Below the pieces are notes generated by a model. It was not told the origin of the DNA. It searched no databases and saw only the letters and a list, made by a program, of their open reading frames with translations. Positions 1-4,944 of a stretch of 6,502 bases of DNA are shown here, piece by piece. The DNA comes from Candidatus Bathyarchaeota archaeon. Lineage in GTDB: Archaea; Thermoproteota; Bathyarchaeia; RBG-16-48-13; GCA-020355125. Each line of letters opens with the position of its first letter. The first letter of the stretch is position 1. Location of the stretch: positions 1-6,502 of the forward strand of contig DAOVBJ010000054.1 in assembly GCA_030670615.1 (NCBI GenBank). Reading direction: 5' to 3'. The translations under genes were made by a program, and so were the position numbers.

Positions 1-104
1 AAAGGCGTTTTAAAGTTCAATGTTATCTTTACCTCAGGATACTCAAGTCTTAAAATCGTGATTATTTCCCGTATTCTCACCTCTACCTTCAACCTATCTT
101 TCAT
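1..104 (-). CDS. nth: Endonuclease III-like DNA glycosylase, N-terminal fragment cut by window edge
   Basis: Reading leftward from an ATG at 104-102 gives 34 uninterrupted codons up to the window edge. They begin MKDRLKVEVRIREI and include EYPEVKITLNFKTP. This matches the start of archaeal/bacterial endonuclease III (HhH-GPD base-excision repair glycosylase/AP lyase), which typically opens with a helix, then a phrase like EYPDAKTALNF, then the segment leading into the ATILSAQ motif. The catalytic Lys/Asp, helix-hairpin-helix and FeS cysteines would all lie outside the window, so the call rests only on the N-terminal pattern. An in-frame TGA lies two codons before the ATG, so this is the first possible ATG. 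A purine-rich GAGG sits almost against the start, too close to be a good Shine-Dalgarno. A TATA-like box about 40 nt upstream suggests a short leader. I am fairly sure it is coding and moderately sure of the family. Confidence 0.62.
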   Translation of the reverse strand, partial: MKDRLKVEVRIREIITILRLEYPEVKITLNFKTP

Positions 105-142
105 ACCTCAACACGTTCCCATTACACGATGAGCGAGGGACA

Positions 143-155
143 GGATTTATATTCT
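143..155 (-). promoter_or_regulatory. TATA-like box for the nth-like gene
   Basis: On the - strand this reads AGAATATAAATCC, an archaeal TATA-box-like element. Transcription starting about 25 nt downstream would fall near position 121, giving a leader of roughly 17 nt before the ATG at 104. The element overlaps the last codons and stop of the frameshifted ORF behind it, so the two genes may be transcribed separately. This is inferred from pattern and spacing only. Confidence 0.4.
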
Positions 156-468
156 TACCCCCTCCTCGAAGGTCACTTCTAATGTAGGGACGCTATTAGT
201 CTTGAGCAATATGCTCTCTAGTTGTCATCAAGGGTTTGGACGAGTTGATTCCACCCTTCTATCTCTACCTGATCTCCATTCGAAAAGGTAGCAGCGTACA
301 AGTTAGGTAGATTGTGATATTGATTTGGAACATCCGTGAAAGAACATAATTCAATAGCTAAAAATCGACGTGTGAGGAATATGGAAGGCTGCTACTTGAT
401 GAAGTGAAACCATATTCATTAGATTCAATAGAATTAGGGTATGTGCTTGTAACATAATTATCTAACAT
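147..468 (-). pseudogene. Frameshifted gene of unknown function, about 107 codons if repaired
   Basis: On the - strand three consecutive open segments in different frames read like one protein. Segment 1 starts at ATG 468 (MLDNYVTSTYPNSIESNEYG, then a Ser-rich stretch) and stops at 358. Segment 2 (LAIELCSFTDVPNQYHN, later NGDQVEIEGWNQLVQTLDD) stops with TAG at 220-218. Segment 3 (LESILLKTNSVPTLEVTFEE, then GVRI) ends at TAA 149-147. The switches fall near the A5 run at 360-364 (T5 on this strand) and near 218-226, and one extra base at each would restore a single frame: 322 nt plus 2 gives 108 codons with the stop. I do not recognise the family. The first segment is the weakest, because an alternative one in another frame from ATG 415 (MNMVSLHQVAAFHIPHTS) could also join by a one-base change. 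The gene is divergent from the dehydrogenase, with 23 nt between the starts. It may be a decayed gene, a gene with sequencing indels, or, less likely, chance open frames. Confidence 0.45.
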
Positions 469-491
469 ACTTCACGAATAAAAGGAATATA

Positions 492-1437
492 GTGATTATT
501 TTGAAAGTTCTTATTGCTCGACCACGAGAAAATACGCGAATAGATATCTCTGAATGGGAGCGATTAGCAGAGGTTGAGTACCTCGAGACGCAGGATGAAG
601 AGACACTAAAGAAGCAAATAGAGGATGTCCACGTATTAATCGCTGGGAGAGTGCCGATAACCGCTGGTGTCCTTGACGCTGAGAAGAGGTTGAAGCTGAT
701 TCAGGTTTTTTCGGTCGCGCGCGCGCTGCAATACCGGGGGATCCAACGCGGAGTCGGTGACCGAGTTGGCGTGGGGTCTCATCTTGGGAGTGTCTCGACG
801 AATTCCCGGTGTAGATCGATTGATGCGTACGGGGAAGTGGGAGCGTTTTATGCCGCAGAGTTATAAGCTGATCTGGGGGAAGACCCTTGGCGTGATCGGC
901 TTTGGAGCGATAGGGCGTCGCGTGGGGAAGGTTGGACGCCTAGCCTTCAACATGAACCTCCTCGTGTCTGACCCCTATCTCATCCCCGAGACAATAGTTA
1001 CCTTTGGGGGGCGTCTCGTATCTCTCGAAACGGTGTTGCGGGAGTCAGATGTGATTTCGTTGCACGTTCCGCTTTCTCCTACCACGCGACATCTCATTGG
1101 CGGTAAGGAGCTGAGGATGATGAAGCCTACGGACATAATCATCAACACGGCTCGGGGCGCGGTGATCGATAAGGCGGCGTTGTTCCAATGTCTTCAGGAG
1201 AGGGTCATTGCAGGGGCGGGCCTCGACGTCTTCGAGGTTGAACAGCTGTCTACTGATAGTCCGCTGCGACGTATCAACAATGTGGTCTTGGTGCCTCACA
1301 TCAGTGCGTGTCCTGAAGCCAGCGTGCGGATGCGGGAGGTGGGGGTGGAGAACGTGGCGCGGTTCCTCCGGGGTGAGCAGCTCATGCGAATCGTTAATAC
1401 CTCATATTTAGCCTGTGCATCCAGAGCAGCTAAATAA
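492..1437 (+). pseudogene. D-2-hydroxyacid dehydrogenase (phosphoglycerate dehydrogenase/hydroxypyruvate reductase family), frameshifted
   Basis: The family reduces 2-ketoacids or oxidises D-2-hydroxyacids such as 3-phosphoglycerate or glycerate with NAD(P). Part 1 (GTG at 492, AAAGGA 5 nt upstream) gives 75 good residues, from MIILKVLIARP to LKLIQVFSV. Part 2 is in another frame from about 727 (CNTGGSNAESVTELAWGL) to the TAA at 1437. Relatives have about 17 residues (GYDN..., the start of the NAD domain) between those two phrases. Here only 10 nt remain, so about 41 nt are missing and the frame changes. Part 2, counted from the GTG at 757, keeps the Rossmann motif GFGAIG (48-53), a DP pair likely for NAD binding (72-73), catalytic Arg in NTARG (R133), Glu (E162) and His in VPHIS (H181). 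No ACT domain follows. Part 1 is about 33-48% GC over most of its length, while part 2 reaches 55-70%, unlike the neighbouring genes. Without repair the product would be a truncated lid domain plus junk. The family is certain, but 3-phosphoglycerate versus hydroxypyruvate or glyoxylate as substrate cannot be settled. Confidence 0.88.
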
Positions 1438-1479
1438 CAACACGGTGAAACAGCAAGCTAACTTATTACAGTTTACTCC

Positions 1480-1608
1480 TTGGAAAACAAGAACTCTTTT
1501 TGCTCTATTCCTTTTTTAATCGCACTAGCTAGCTTAGTGGAAGAGTACTCATTTGAAGGAATACTTTATAACGAACAACATCTACAAAAAATTGAAACTC
1601 ACAAATAA
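1480..1608 (+). CDS. Doubtful small ORF, 42 codons
   Basis: A TTG at 1480 opens 42 codons ending at TAA 1606-1608. The product starts MENKNSFCSIPFLIALASLV, so it has a short hydrophobic patch, then an acidic tail including EEYSFEGILYNEQ. A T7 run starts 12 nt after the stop and could end a transcript. Against it: no Shine-Dalgarno is visible, the start is TTG, a TATA-like box sits inside the ORF, and open frames of this length are expected by chance in AT-rich spacer. I do not recognise it. Treat it as a low-confidence candidate. Confidence 0.15.
   Translation: MENKNSFCSIPFLIALASLVEEYSFEGILYNEQHLQKIETHK
1497..1517 (+). terminator. T-rich transcript end after the dehydrogenase
   Basis: A T5 run (1497-1501) and a T6 run (1512-1517) lie about 60-80 nt past the dehydrogenase stop, with no stable hairpin before them. 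Archaeal RNA polymerase terminates at such U-rich tracts without a stem-loop. This is pattern only. Confidence 0.4.
1555..1571 (+). promoter_or_regulatory. BRE/TATA-like promoter upstream of glycerate kinase
   Basis: The bases GAAGGAATACTTTATAA combine a purine-rich BRE-like part with TTTATAA. Initiation would be near 1594, giving a leader of about 90 nt before the kinase TTG at 1686, which is long for an archaeon. The leader contains a T7 run at 1621-1627. A weaker AT-rich element at about 1651-1660 (TTAATTGATA) would suit a leader of only a few bases, so which one is used is open. Confidence 0.4.
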
Positions 1609-1620
1609 GAGGAATACGTA

Positions 1621-1627
1621 TTTTTTT
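1621..1627 (+). terminator. T7 tract in the glycerate kinase leader
   Basis: Seven T residues follow the small palindrome AATACGTATT (1613-1622). It may end a short transcript from the TATA-like element at 1565-1571, or be a pause site in the kinase leader. No stable stem precedes it, and no function is shown. Confidence 0.3.
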
Positions 1628-1685
1628 AGTTTAACAAACATGAAAGACGGTTAATTGATAAGTGATGTAAGGGAAGGCCTTCTCA

Positions 1686-3104
1686 TTGTCTATAATAAAA
1701 AATTATCGAGAAATCGTTAAGAATTCAAGTAGCGAATTGAATGTTGAAGCTAGGAAAGTTGCCCTATTCTTGTTGGAAACTGCTATATCTGCGGTGGATC
1801 CAACGAAGCTACTGCGAAACAGGGTCACACTCCACAAAAACACCTTGAAGATCGACGATCTGCAACTGAACCTCGAAGATTACCGTAGAATAATCGTTAT
1901 TGGTGGAGGAAAAGCGAGTGGTGCGATGGCAGAGTCTCTGGAGACAATTCTGGGACATCGGATAGACGCAGGACTGATTAACATTCCCGAGGACTCTACC
2001 CACCATCTGAAGGAACGAATCATCGAATTGAATGAAGCCGGCCATCCAATTCCCACGGAACAAGGTCAACGAGGTGTCAATCAAATGTTTGACCTCTTGA
2101 AAACCGTTGATGAGAGCACCCTAATCATTTTCCTTTTATCTGGTGGTGGCTCAGCGCTTCTTCCAATGCCTCTGCAAGGGATCACTCTGGATGAGAAGAG
2201 GATGGTCACTAACCTTTTACTTAAATGCGGAGCTACCATCAACGAAATAAACGTGGTGAGAAAACATGTTTCACGCATCAAAGGCGGCCGTTTAGCTGTG
2301 GCTTCCTACCCCGCGACTTTGCTCTGCCTCATCCTATCCGATGTGATAGGCGATCCACTGCCAACGATTGCTTCTGGACCCACGGTTCCCGACCCGAGCA
2401 CCTATTCCGACGCCATCCAAGTATTGAGGCGATATGAAATCTGGGAGGAAACCCCTCAGGCCATCAGATTGTTTCTGGAAGAGGGCGTGAAGGGAAGCCA
2501 TGAGGAATCCCCGAAACCCGGAGACCCACGTTTCGCTAAAGTACTGAACATCGTATTAGGAAATAATGCGGTTGCCTTAGAGGCTGCTGCGAAGCAGGCG
2601 AAGGAAATGGGCTTCAACTCTTTACTGCTCTCATCATATGTAAGCGGAGAAGCCCGGCACGTTGGAACCGTTTTCGCGTCCATTGCCCGTGAATTGATGG
2701 TTCGGGACAAACCCGTGTCAAAGCCAGCAGTCATATTGGCTGGTGGTGAGACAACGGTGACGGTCACAGGAACGGGTAGGGGTGGAAGAAATGGAGAGCT
2801 GGCCTTGAACGCGTCTTTTAGCTTGGCGGGCTTGGAAGGTGTTGCACTGGCTTCTTTTGGGACGGATGGGATAGACGGCCTCAGTGATTCCGCGGGAGCC
2901 ATTGTTGACGGGTTAACGATTGAAAGGGCAAAAGACATGGGCTTGAATCCCCTCGACTTTTTGAGAAATAATGACTCCCACAACTTCTTTAAACAGTTAA
3001 AAGATCTGATATACACAGGGCCAACGGGAACCAATGTGAATGACGTTCTGATTATGGTGGGTCTAGCAAAATCTAGGGCGAGACAAAGAGGGGAAACCAA
3101 GTAG
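1686..3104 (+). CDS. gckA: Glycerate 2-kinase, GckA/MOFRL family
   Basis: This cytoplasmic kinase phosphorylates D-glycerate at C2 with ATP to give 2-phosphoglycerate. In archaea it feeds glycerate from branched Entner-Doudoroff or serine/hydroxypyruvate metabolism into lower glycolysis. The 472 residues cover the whole family length (usually about 400-460). The N-terminal nucleotide-binding-like domain has VIGGGKASGAMAE (71-83, with K76), GHPIPTEQG (119-127), LSGGGSALL (151-159), RKHVSRIKGGRLA (192-204) and LSDVIGDPLPTIASGPTVPD (217-236). The C-terminal MOFRL domain has GGETTVTVTGTGRGGRNGE (353-371), FGTDGIDG (391-398), NDSHNFF (429-435) and the ending TGPTGTNVNDVLIM (444-457). The start is TTG at 1686. 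An in-frame TAA lies 18 nt upstream, a GGGAAGG purine tract sits 8 nt before the TTG, and homology reaches nearly to this point (NVEARKVALFLLETA). nadE follows 13 nt later, so the two are almost surely one transcript. The family and intactness are clear. The 2-kinase (not 3-kinase) activity is inferred from the family. Confidence 0.94.
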   Translation: MSIIKNYREIVKNSSSELNVEARKVALFLLETAISAVDPTKLLRNRVTLHKNTLKIDDLQLNLEDYRRIIVIGGGKASGAMAESLETILGHRIDAGLINIPEDSTHHLKERIIELNEAGHPIPTEQGQRGVNQMFDLLKTVDESTLIIFLLSGGGSALLPMPLQGITLDEKRMVTNLLLKCGATINEINVVRKHVSRIKGGRLAVASYPATLLCLILSDVIGDPLPTIASGPTVPDPSTYSDAIQVLRRYEIWEETPQAIRLFLEEGVKGSHEESPKPGDPRFAKVLNIVLGNNAVALEAAAKQAKEMGFNSLLLSSYVSGEARHVGTVFASIARELMVRDKPVSKPAVILAGGETTVTVTGTGRGGRNGELALNASFSLAGLEGVALASFGTDGIDGLSDSAGAIVDGLTIERAKDMGLNPLDFLRNNDSHNFFKQLKDLIYTGPTGTNVNDVLIMVGLAKSRARQRGETK

Positions 3105-3117
3105 AGAGGAATAAACG

Positions 3118-3921
3118 ATGGAAAAGCCTCTGAAAGTCCCGGATCTGAATTTTCAACGAACCGCTGATAAACTTTGCGTTTTTATAAGAAGCATAATGGA
3201 GCAGTCGGGAGCGAAAGGCGTGGTTCTTGGATTGAGCGGCGGCGTGGACAGCAGCTTAACTGTAGCTCTCTGTGTTCACGCGTTAGGCAAGGACCGGGTT
3301 CTCGGTCTCTTCATGCCAGCGTCCTTCACACCACAGCAGGATACGGATGATGCCCACAACCTAGCAGAGCAACTCGGCATAAAAACAGAATTTGTTAGTA
3401 TTCAAGGGATCAGTGACGCCTTCTTGAACTCGTTAGAATTAGCTCAACGGGACGAGCGGGCGATAAGAAGGGCGGTAGCCAACGTCCGAGCCAGAATTCG
3501 AATGGTCATCTCATACTATTATGCTAATGCCTTCAATTACCTAGTCGCTGGAACCAGCGATCGAAGCGAGCTTTTAATAGGGTTCTTCACGAAGCACGGG
3601 GATGGAGGAGCCGACTTCCTCCCCATTAGCGGCCTCTATAAAACACAGGTAAGAGCATTGGCTAAACATCTCGGCATTCCAGAAACGGTTGCATACAAAC
3701 CCAGTAACCCACAGCTCTATCCCGGCCAGAAACTTGCTGATGAGCTTCCTCTCACCTATAAAGACCTTGACCCCATCTTGGTCGGATTGTTTGATCTGAA
3801 ACTTTTGCCTGAAGACGTCAGTCGTCGAACAAACATCCCTCTAACGTTCGTGGAGGATGTATTACATCGTTATAACGTGTCAGAACATAAACGATCTCCA
3901 CCCCCCCAGCCTCCCTCCTAG
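3118..3921 (+). CDS. nadE: NH3-dependent NAD(+) synthetase
   Basis: It catalyses the last step of NAD synthesis: deamido-NAD, ATP and ammonia give NAD via an adenylated intermediate. The 267-residue protein is a single N-type ATP pyrophosphatase domain with no N-terminal nitrilase-like glutaminase, so it should use free ammonia. Visible motifs are the PP-loop LSGGVDSS (39-46), GTSDRSE (145-151), FFTKHGDGGADFLPI (156-170), LYKTQV (173-178), LYPGQKLADELPLTY (200-214) and the usual C-terminal tail HKRSPPP (257-263). Many relatives have Trp in LWPGQ where this has Tyr (201). The start is ATG at 3118, with AGAGAGGAA about 7 nt upstream as a good Shine-Dalgarno. It follows the glycerate kinase gene by 13 nt and is probably co-transcribed. 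The C7 run at 3901-3907 near the stop is a place where an indel would be easy, but the tail matches the family as read, so the frame looks right. Confidence 0.96.
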   Translation: MEKPLKVPDLNFQRTADKLCVFIRSIMEQSGAKGVVLGLSGGVDSSLTVALCVHALGKDRVLGLFMPASFTPQQDTDDAHNLAEQLGIKTEFVSIQGISDAFLNSLELAQRDERAIRRAVANVRARIRMVISYYYANAFNYLVAGTSDRSELLIGFFTKHGDGGADFLPISGLYKTQVRALAKHLGIPETVAYKPSNPQLYPGQKLADELPLTYKDLDPILVGLFDLKLLPEDVSRRTNIPLTFVEDVLHRYNVSEHKRSPPPQPPS

Positions 3922-3950
3922 TAGAGGAACAATTGGTCTACTTCCTATCC

Positions 3951-3957
3951 CATTTTT
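3951..3957 (+). terminator. Possible T-tract end of the gckA-nadE transcript
   Basis: A T5 run (3953-3957) lies about 32 nt past the nadE stop. Just before it, GTAGA (3921-3925) and TCTAC (3937-3941) can pair as a weak 5-bp stem. This is a plausible but modest archaeal terminator. Confidence 0.3.
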
Positions 3958-4067
3958 GAATGCATGGAAGATTATCGCGCATCTAGAGAGACAGCTATCT
4001 CGAAGCCATCACATCTCCTTTATAACCTCAGATATTGTTAAGTTACAAACAGGGAGAACGCTATATC

Positions 4068-4077
4068 TATAAAATAA
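4068..4077 (+). promoter_or_regulatory. Orphan TATA-like element in the convergent spacer
   Basis: TATAAAATAA is among the best TATA matches in the window. Initiation about 25 nt on would fall near 4097, next to an ATG (4098) that opens only eight codons. No protein gene lies downstream on this strand before yhbY, which is antisense. It may drive a small RNA, or simply be AT-rich spacer. Confidence 0.25.
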
Positions 4078-4108
4078 TCTATAACTCTATTCACGAAATG
4101 AGGCTTTT

Positions 4109-4126
4109 CTTCAAAGGTTCTTGAAG
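4109..4126 (+). repeat. 6-bp inverted repeat with alternative pairing partners
   Basis: CTTCAA (4109-4114) and TTGAAG (4121-4126) form a perfect stem around a 6-nt loop. CTTGAA (4120-4125) can instead pair with TTCAAG at 4140-4145, and CTTGAAG (4120-4126) with CTTCAAG at 4182-4188. The alternatives are mutually exclusive. No run of T follows on the + strand, so it does not look like a terminator. Confidence 0.3.
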
Positions 4127-4218
4127 GGCAAATGAACGTTTCAAGGAGACAATGATGGTTTAACAGTCAGACCTCACTCCTCTTCAAGCGAGTAATTTCC
4201 TTCATTCCCAGTCCATTG

Positions 4219-4230
4219 AGGAAGAAAAAG
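4219..4230 (-). terminator. Pyrimidine-rich end of the rnp4-yhbY transcript
   Basis: On the - strand this reads CTTTTTCTTCCT, about 25 nt beyond the yhbY stop, with T5 at 4229-4225. U-rich stretches of this kind terminate archaeal transcription. No stem-loop is needed or seen. Confidence 0.45.
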
Positions 4231-4253
4231 ACGTTATGATTAGTTTCATTGGT

Positions 4254-4538
4254 TTACTCGTTGCTGGCGTCCCTCATTTTATATAGTGTTAGCGTGTGTC
4301 CTCTGGCCTCTATTAATTCTGACTTTGTGTTATCCACCAGCTCTTTGGTTATTTCTTTCATAGTTGTTTGTTCCAGAGCTGTCTTTAAGATTTTAATCTT
4401 AATGACCTTGCTACTTTTCAGTTGCTTCTTAACCTCCACAACTACTTCTTTGGTGGCGCCATTTTTTCCAATTAGTATAGTAGGTCTCTCTTTGGCAAAC
4501 TTCCGCTTTATTCTCAACCGTTGCTGTCTCTTAATCAT
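4254..4538 (-). CDS. yhbY: YhbY/CRM-domain RNA-binding protein
   Basis: This is a stand-alone CRM (chloroplast RNA splicing and ribosome maturation) domain protein, a small KH-like fold that binds RNA and is associated with pre-ribosomal particles in bacteria. In archaea it is a conserved small protein presumed to act in rRNA maturation. The 94 residues fit the family length. Visible are a basic N-terminus (RQQRLRIKRK), the GxxG-like RNA-binding loop IGKNG (23-27), VEVKKQL (34-40), KIKIL (47-51), LV..T.SELIEARG (67-80) and the closing strand HTLTLYK (81-87). The ATG at 4538 overlaps the TGA of rnp4 as ATGA, indicating translational coupling in one operon. In a number of archaea, as I recall, rnp4 and yhbY are followed by ribosomal protein eS19. 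Here a T-rich tract and a spacer follow instead. Confidence 0.92.
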   Translation of the reverse strand: MIKRQQRLRIKRKFAKERPTILIGKNGATKEVVVEVKKQLKSSKVIKIKILKTALEQTTMKEITKELVDNTKSELIEARGHTLTLYKMRDASNE

Positions 4539-4888
4539 GTTTTGTTCCTCCTCTGGTTTAGAGGCATTCTATTGTATCCACCACAACTAAGGCAGGTAAC
4601 CACGACGTGAGGCTCTCGTCTCTGCTGAATGCGTGTTCTACTGGTTTTTCCAGGAAAAAGAAAGCGTTTACAATGTTTACATATCATCCACCGATACTCT
4701 GTTGGCAGCCGCACCTTGTAGCGCATACCGATCTTTCTAGCTAAGTCCACATATCGCCTAGCCAAATCCATCTCCACAGCAAAGAGCGCGATGGCTTGTT
4801 TGAAGAGTATGTGGATGCGTTCATGGGCAATCCTTCTGTTCGCTCTTCTGCGTCTCCCCTTCTTCACGCTACTGAGTCCCTCGCCCAT
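4535..4888 (-). CDS. rnp4: RNase P protein component 4 (Rpr2/Rpp21/SNM1 family)
   Basis: This is one of the archaeal RNase P protein subunits. It pairs with Rnp1/Rpp29 on the RNase P RNA and aids 5' maturation of tRNA precursors. The 117 residues match the family size. There is a very basic N-terminus (KKGRRRRANRR), helical segments (about 20-57), then a zinc ribbon with C70-K-H-C73 (in WMICKHCKRFLFPG) and C99-L-S-C102 (in VVTCLSCGGY), all four ligands present, and an Arg-rich link SRTRIQQRREPH (83-94). The start is the ATG at 4888. A TATA-like element 19-25 nt upstream would make the mRNA leaderless or nearly so. The gene overlaps yhbY by 4 nt and is divergent from nep1. Confidence 0.93.
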   Translation of the reverse strand: MGEGLSSVKKGRRRRANRRIAHERIHILFKQAIALFAVEMDLARRYVDLARKIGMRYKVRLPTEYRWMICKHCKRFLFPGKTSRTRIQQRREPHVVVTCLSCGGYNRMPLNQRRNKT

Positions 4889-4900
4889 GCTAAATCGTTC

Positions 4901-4907
4901 ATATAAT
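4901..4907 (+). promoter_or_regulatory. nep1: TATA-like box for nep1
   Basis: ATATAAT lies about 40 nt before the preferred nep1 ATG at 4945, so initiation near 4929 would leave a leader of about 15 nt. If the upstream ATG at 4906 were used, this box would overlap the start codon, which argues for 4945. It is interleaved with the promoter of rnp4 on the other strand. Confidence 0.4.
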
Positions 4908-4920
4908 GATAAAGTTTTTC
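4907..4920 (-). promoter_or_regulatory. rnp4: BRE/TATA-like promoter for rnp4-yhbY
   Basis: On the - strand this reads GAAAAACTTTATCA: a purine-rich BRE-like GAAAAA followed by TTTATCA. Its centre is about 22 nt from the rnp4 ATG, so transcription should start at or within a few bases of the start codon. No Shine-Dalgarno is visible, consistent with a leaderless mRNA. It overlaps the region used by the divergent nep1 promoter. Confidence 0.45.
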
Positions 4921-4944
4921 CCCATTCGTGGTATTGTATCTTCT

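Larger units (their letters stand above)
3922..4253. other. Convergent spacer between nadE and yhbY, no convincing gene
   Basis: These 332 nt separate two converging transcripts. I see no tRNA, no repeat array and no ORF with recognisable content. Short open stretches exist in several frames: a + frame to 4072 beginning inside nadE, and a - strand frame from about 4203 interrupted by TGA. All are compatible with chance in AT-rich DNA. The spacer does hold T-rich tracts for both directions, an orphan TATA-like element (4068-4077) and a set of mutually complementary CTTCAA/TTGAAG words (4109-4188). Confidence 0.6.

Noticed and set aside
1..131. + strand frame open from the window edge for 43 codons
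   Set aside because: It has no start, no recognisable content and is opposite the better-supported endonuclease III-like start on the - strand.
2456..3100. Long antisense open frame (214 codons) opposite the 3' half of glycerate kinase
   Set aside because: It lies wholly inside a clearly recognised gene, its product is Pro/Ser/Ala-rich with no recognisable motif, and it is explained by codon bias of the sense gene.
3857..4072. + strand open frame starting inside nadE and running into the spacer
   Set aside because: The nadE frame keeps the family tail HKRSPPP up to its own stop. The overlapping frame begins in the middle of that gene, and its length in the spacer is within chance expectation, though an indel at the C7 run would be the way to revive it.
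4150..4171. Box C-like ATGATG with nearby CAGTCAG, considered as a C/D guide RNA
   Set aside because: Box C is imperfect, no proper box D (CTGA) or internal D'/C' pair is placed at the needed spacing.
4050..4206. - strand frame beginning MKEITRLKRSEV, with an internal TGA and open for about 35 more codons
   Set aside because: It reads protein-like, but the stop, the lack of a start after it and chance length make it unsupported; it is not recognisable as eS19 or any other expected neighbour of yhbY.
4249..4590. + strand open frame with hydrophobic product opposite yhbY
   Set aside because: It is antisense to the yhbY gene with its IGKNG motif and to the 3' end of rnp4; the hydrophobic look comes from complementing Lys/Glu-rich codons.
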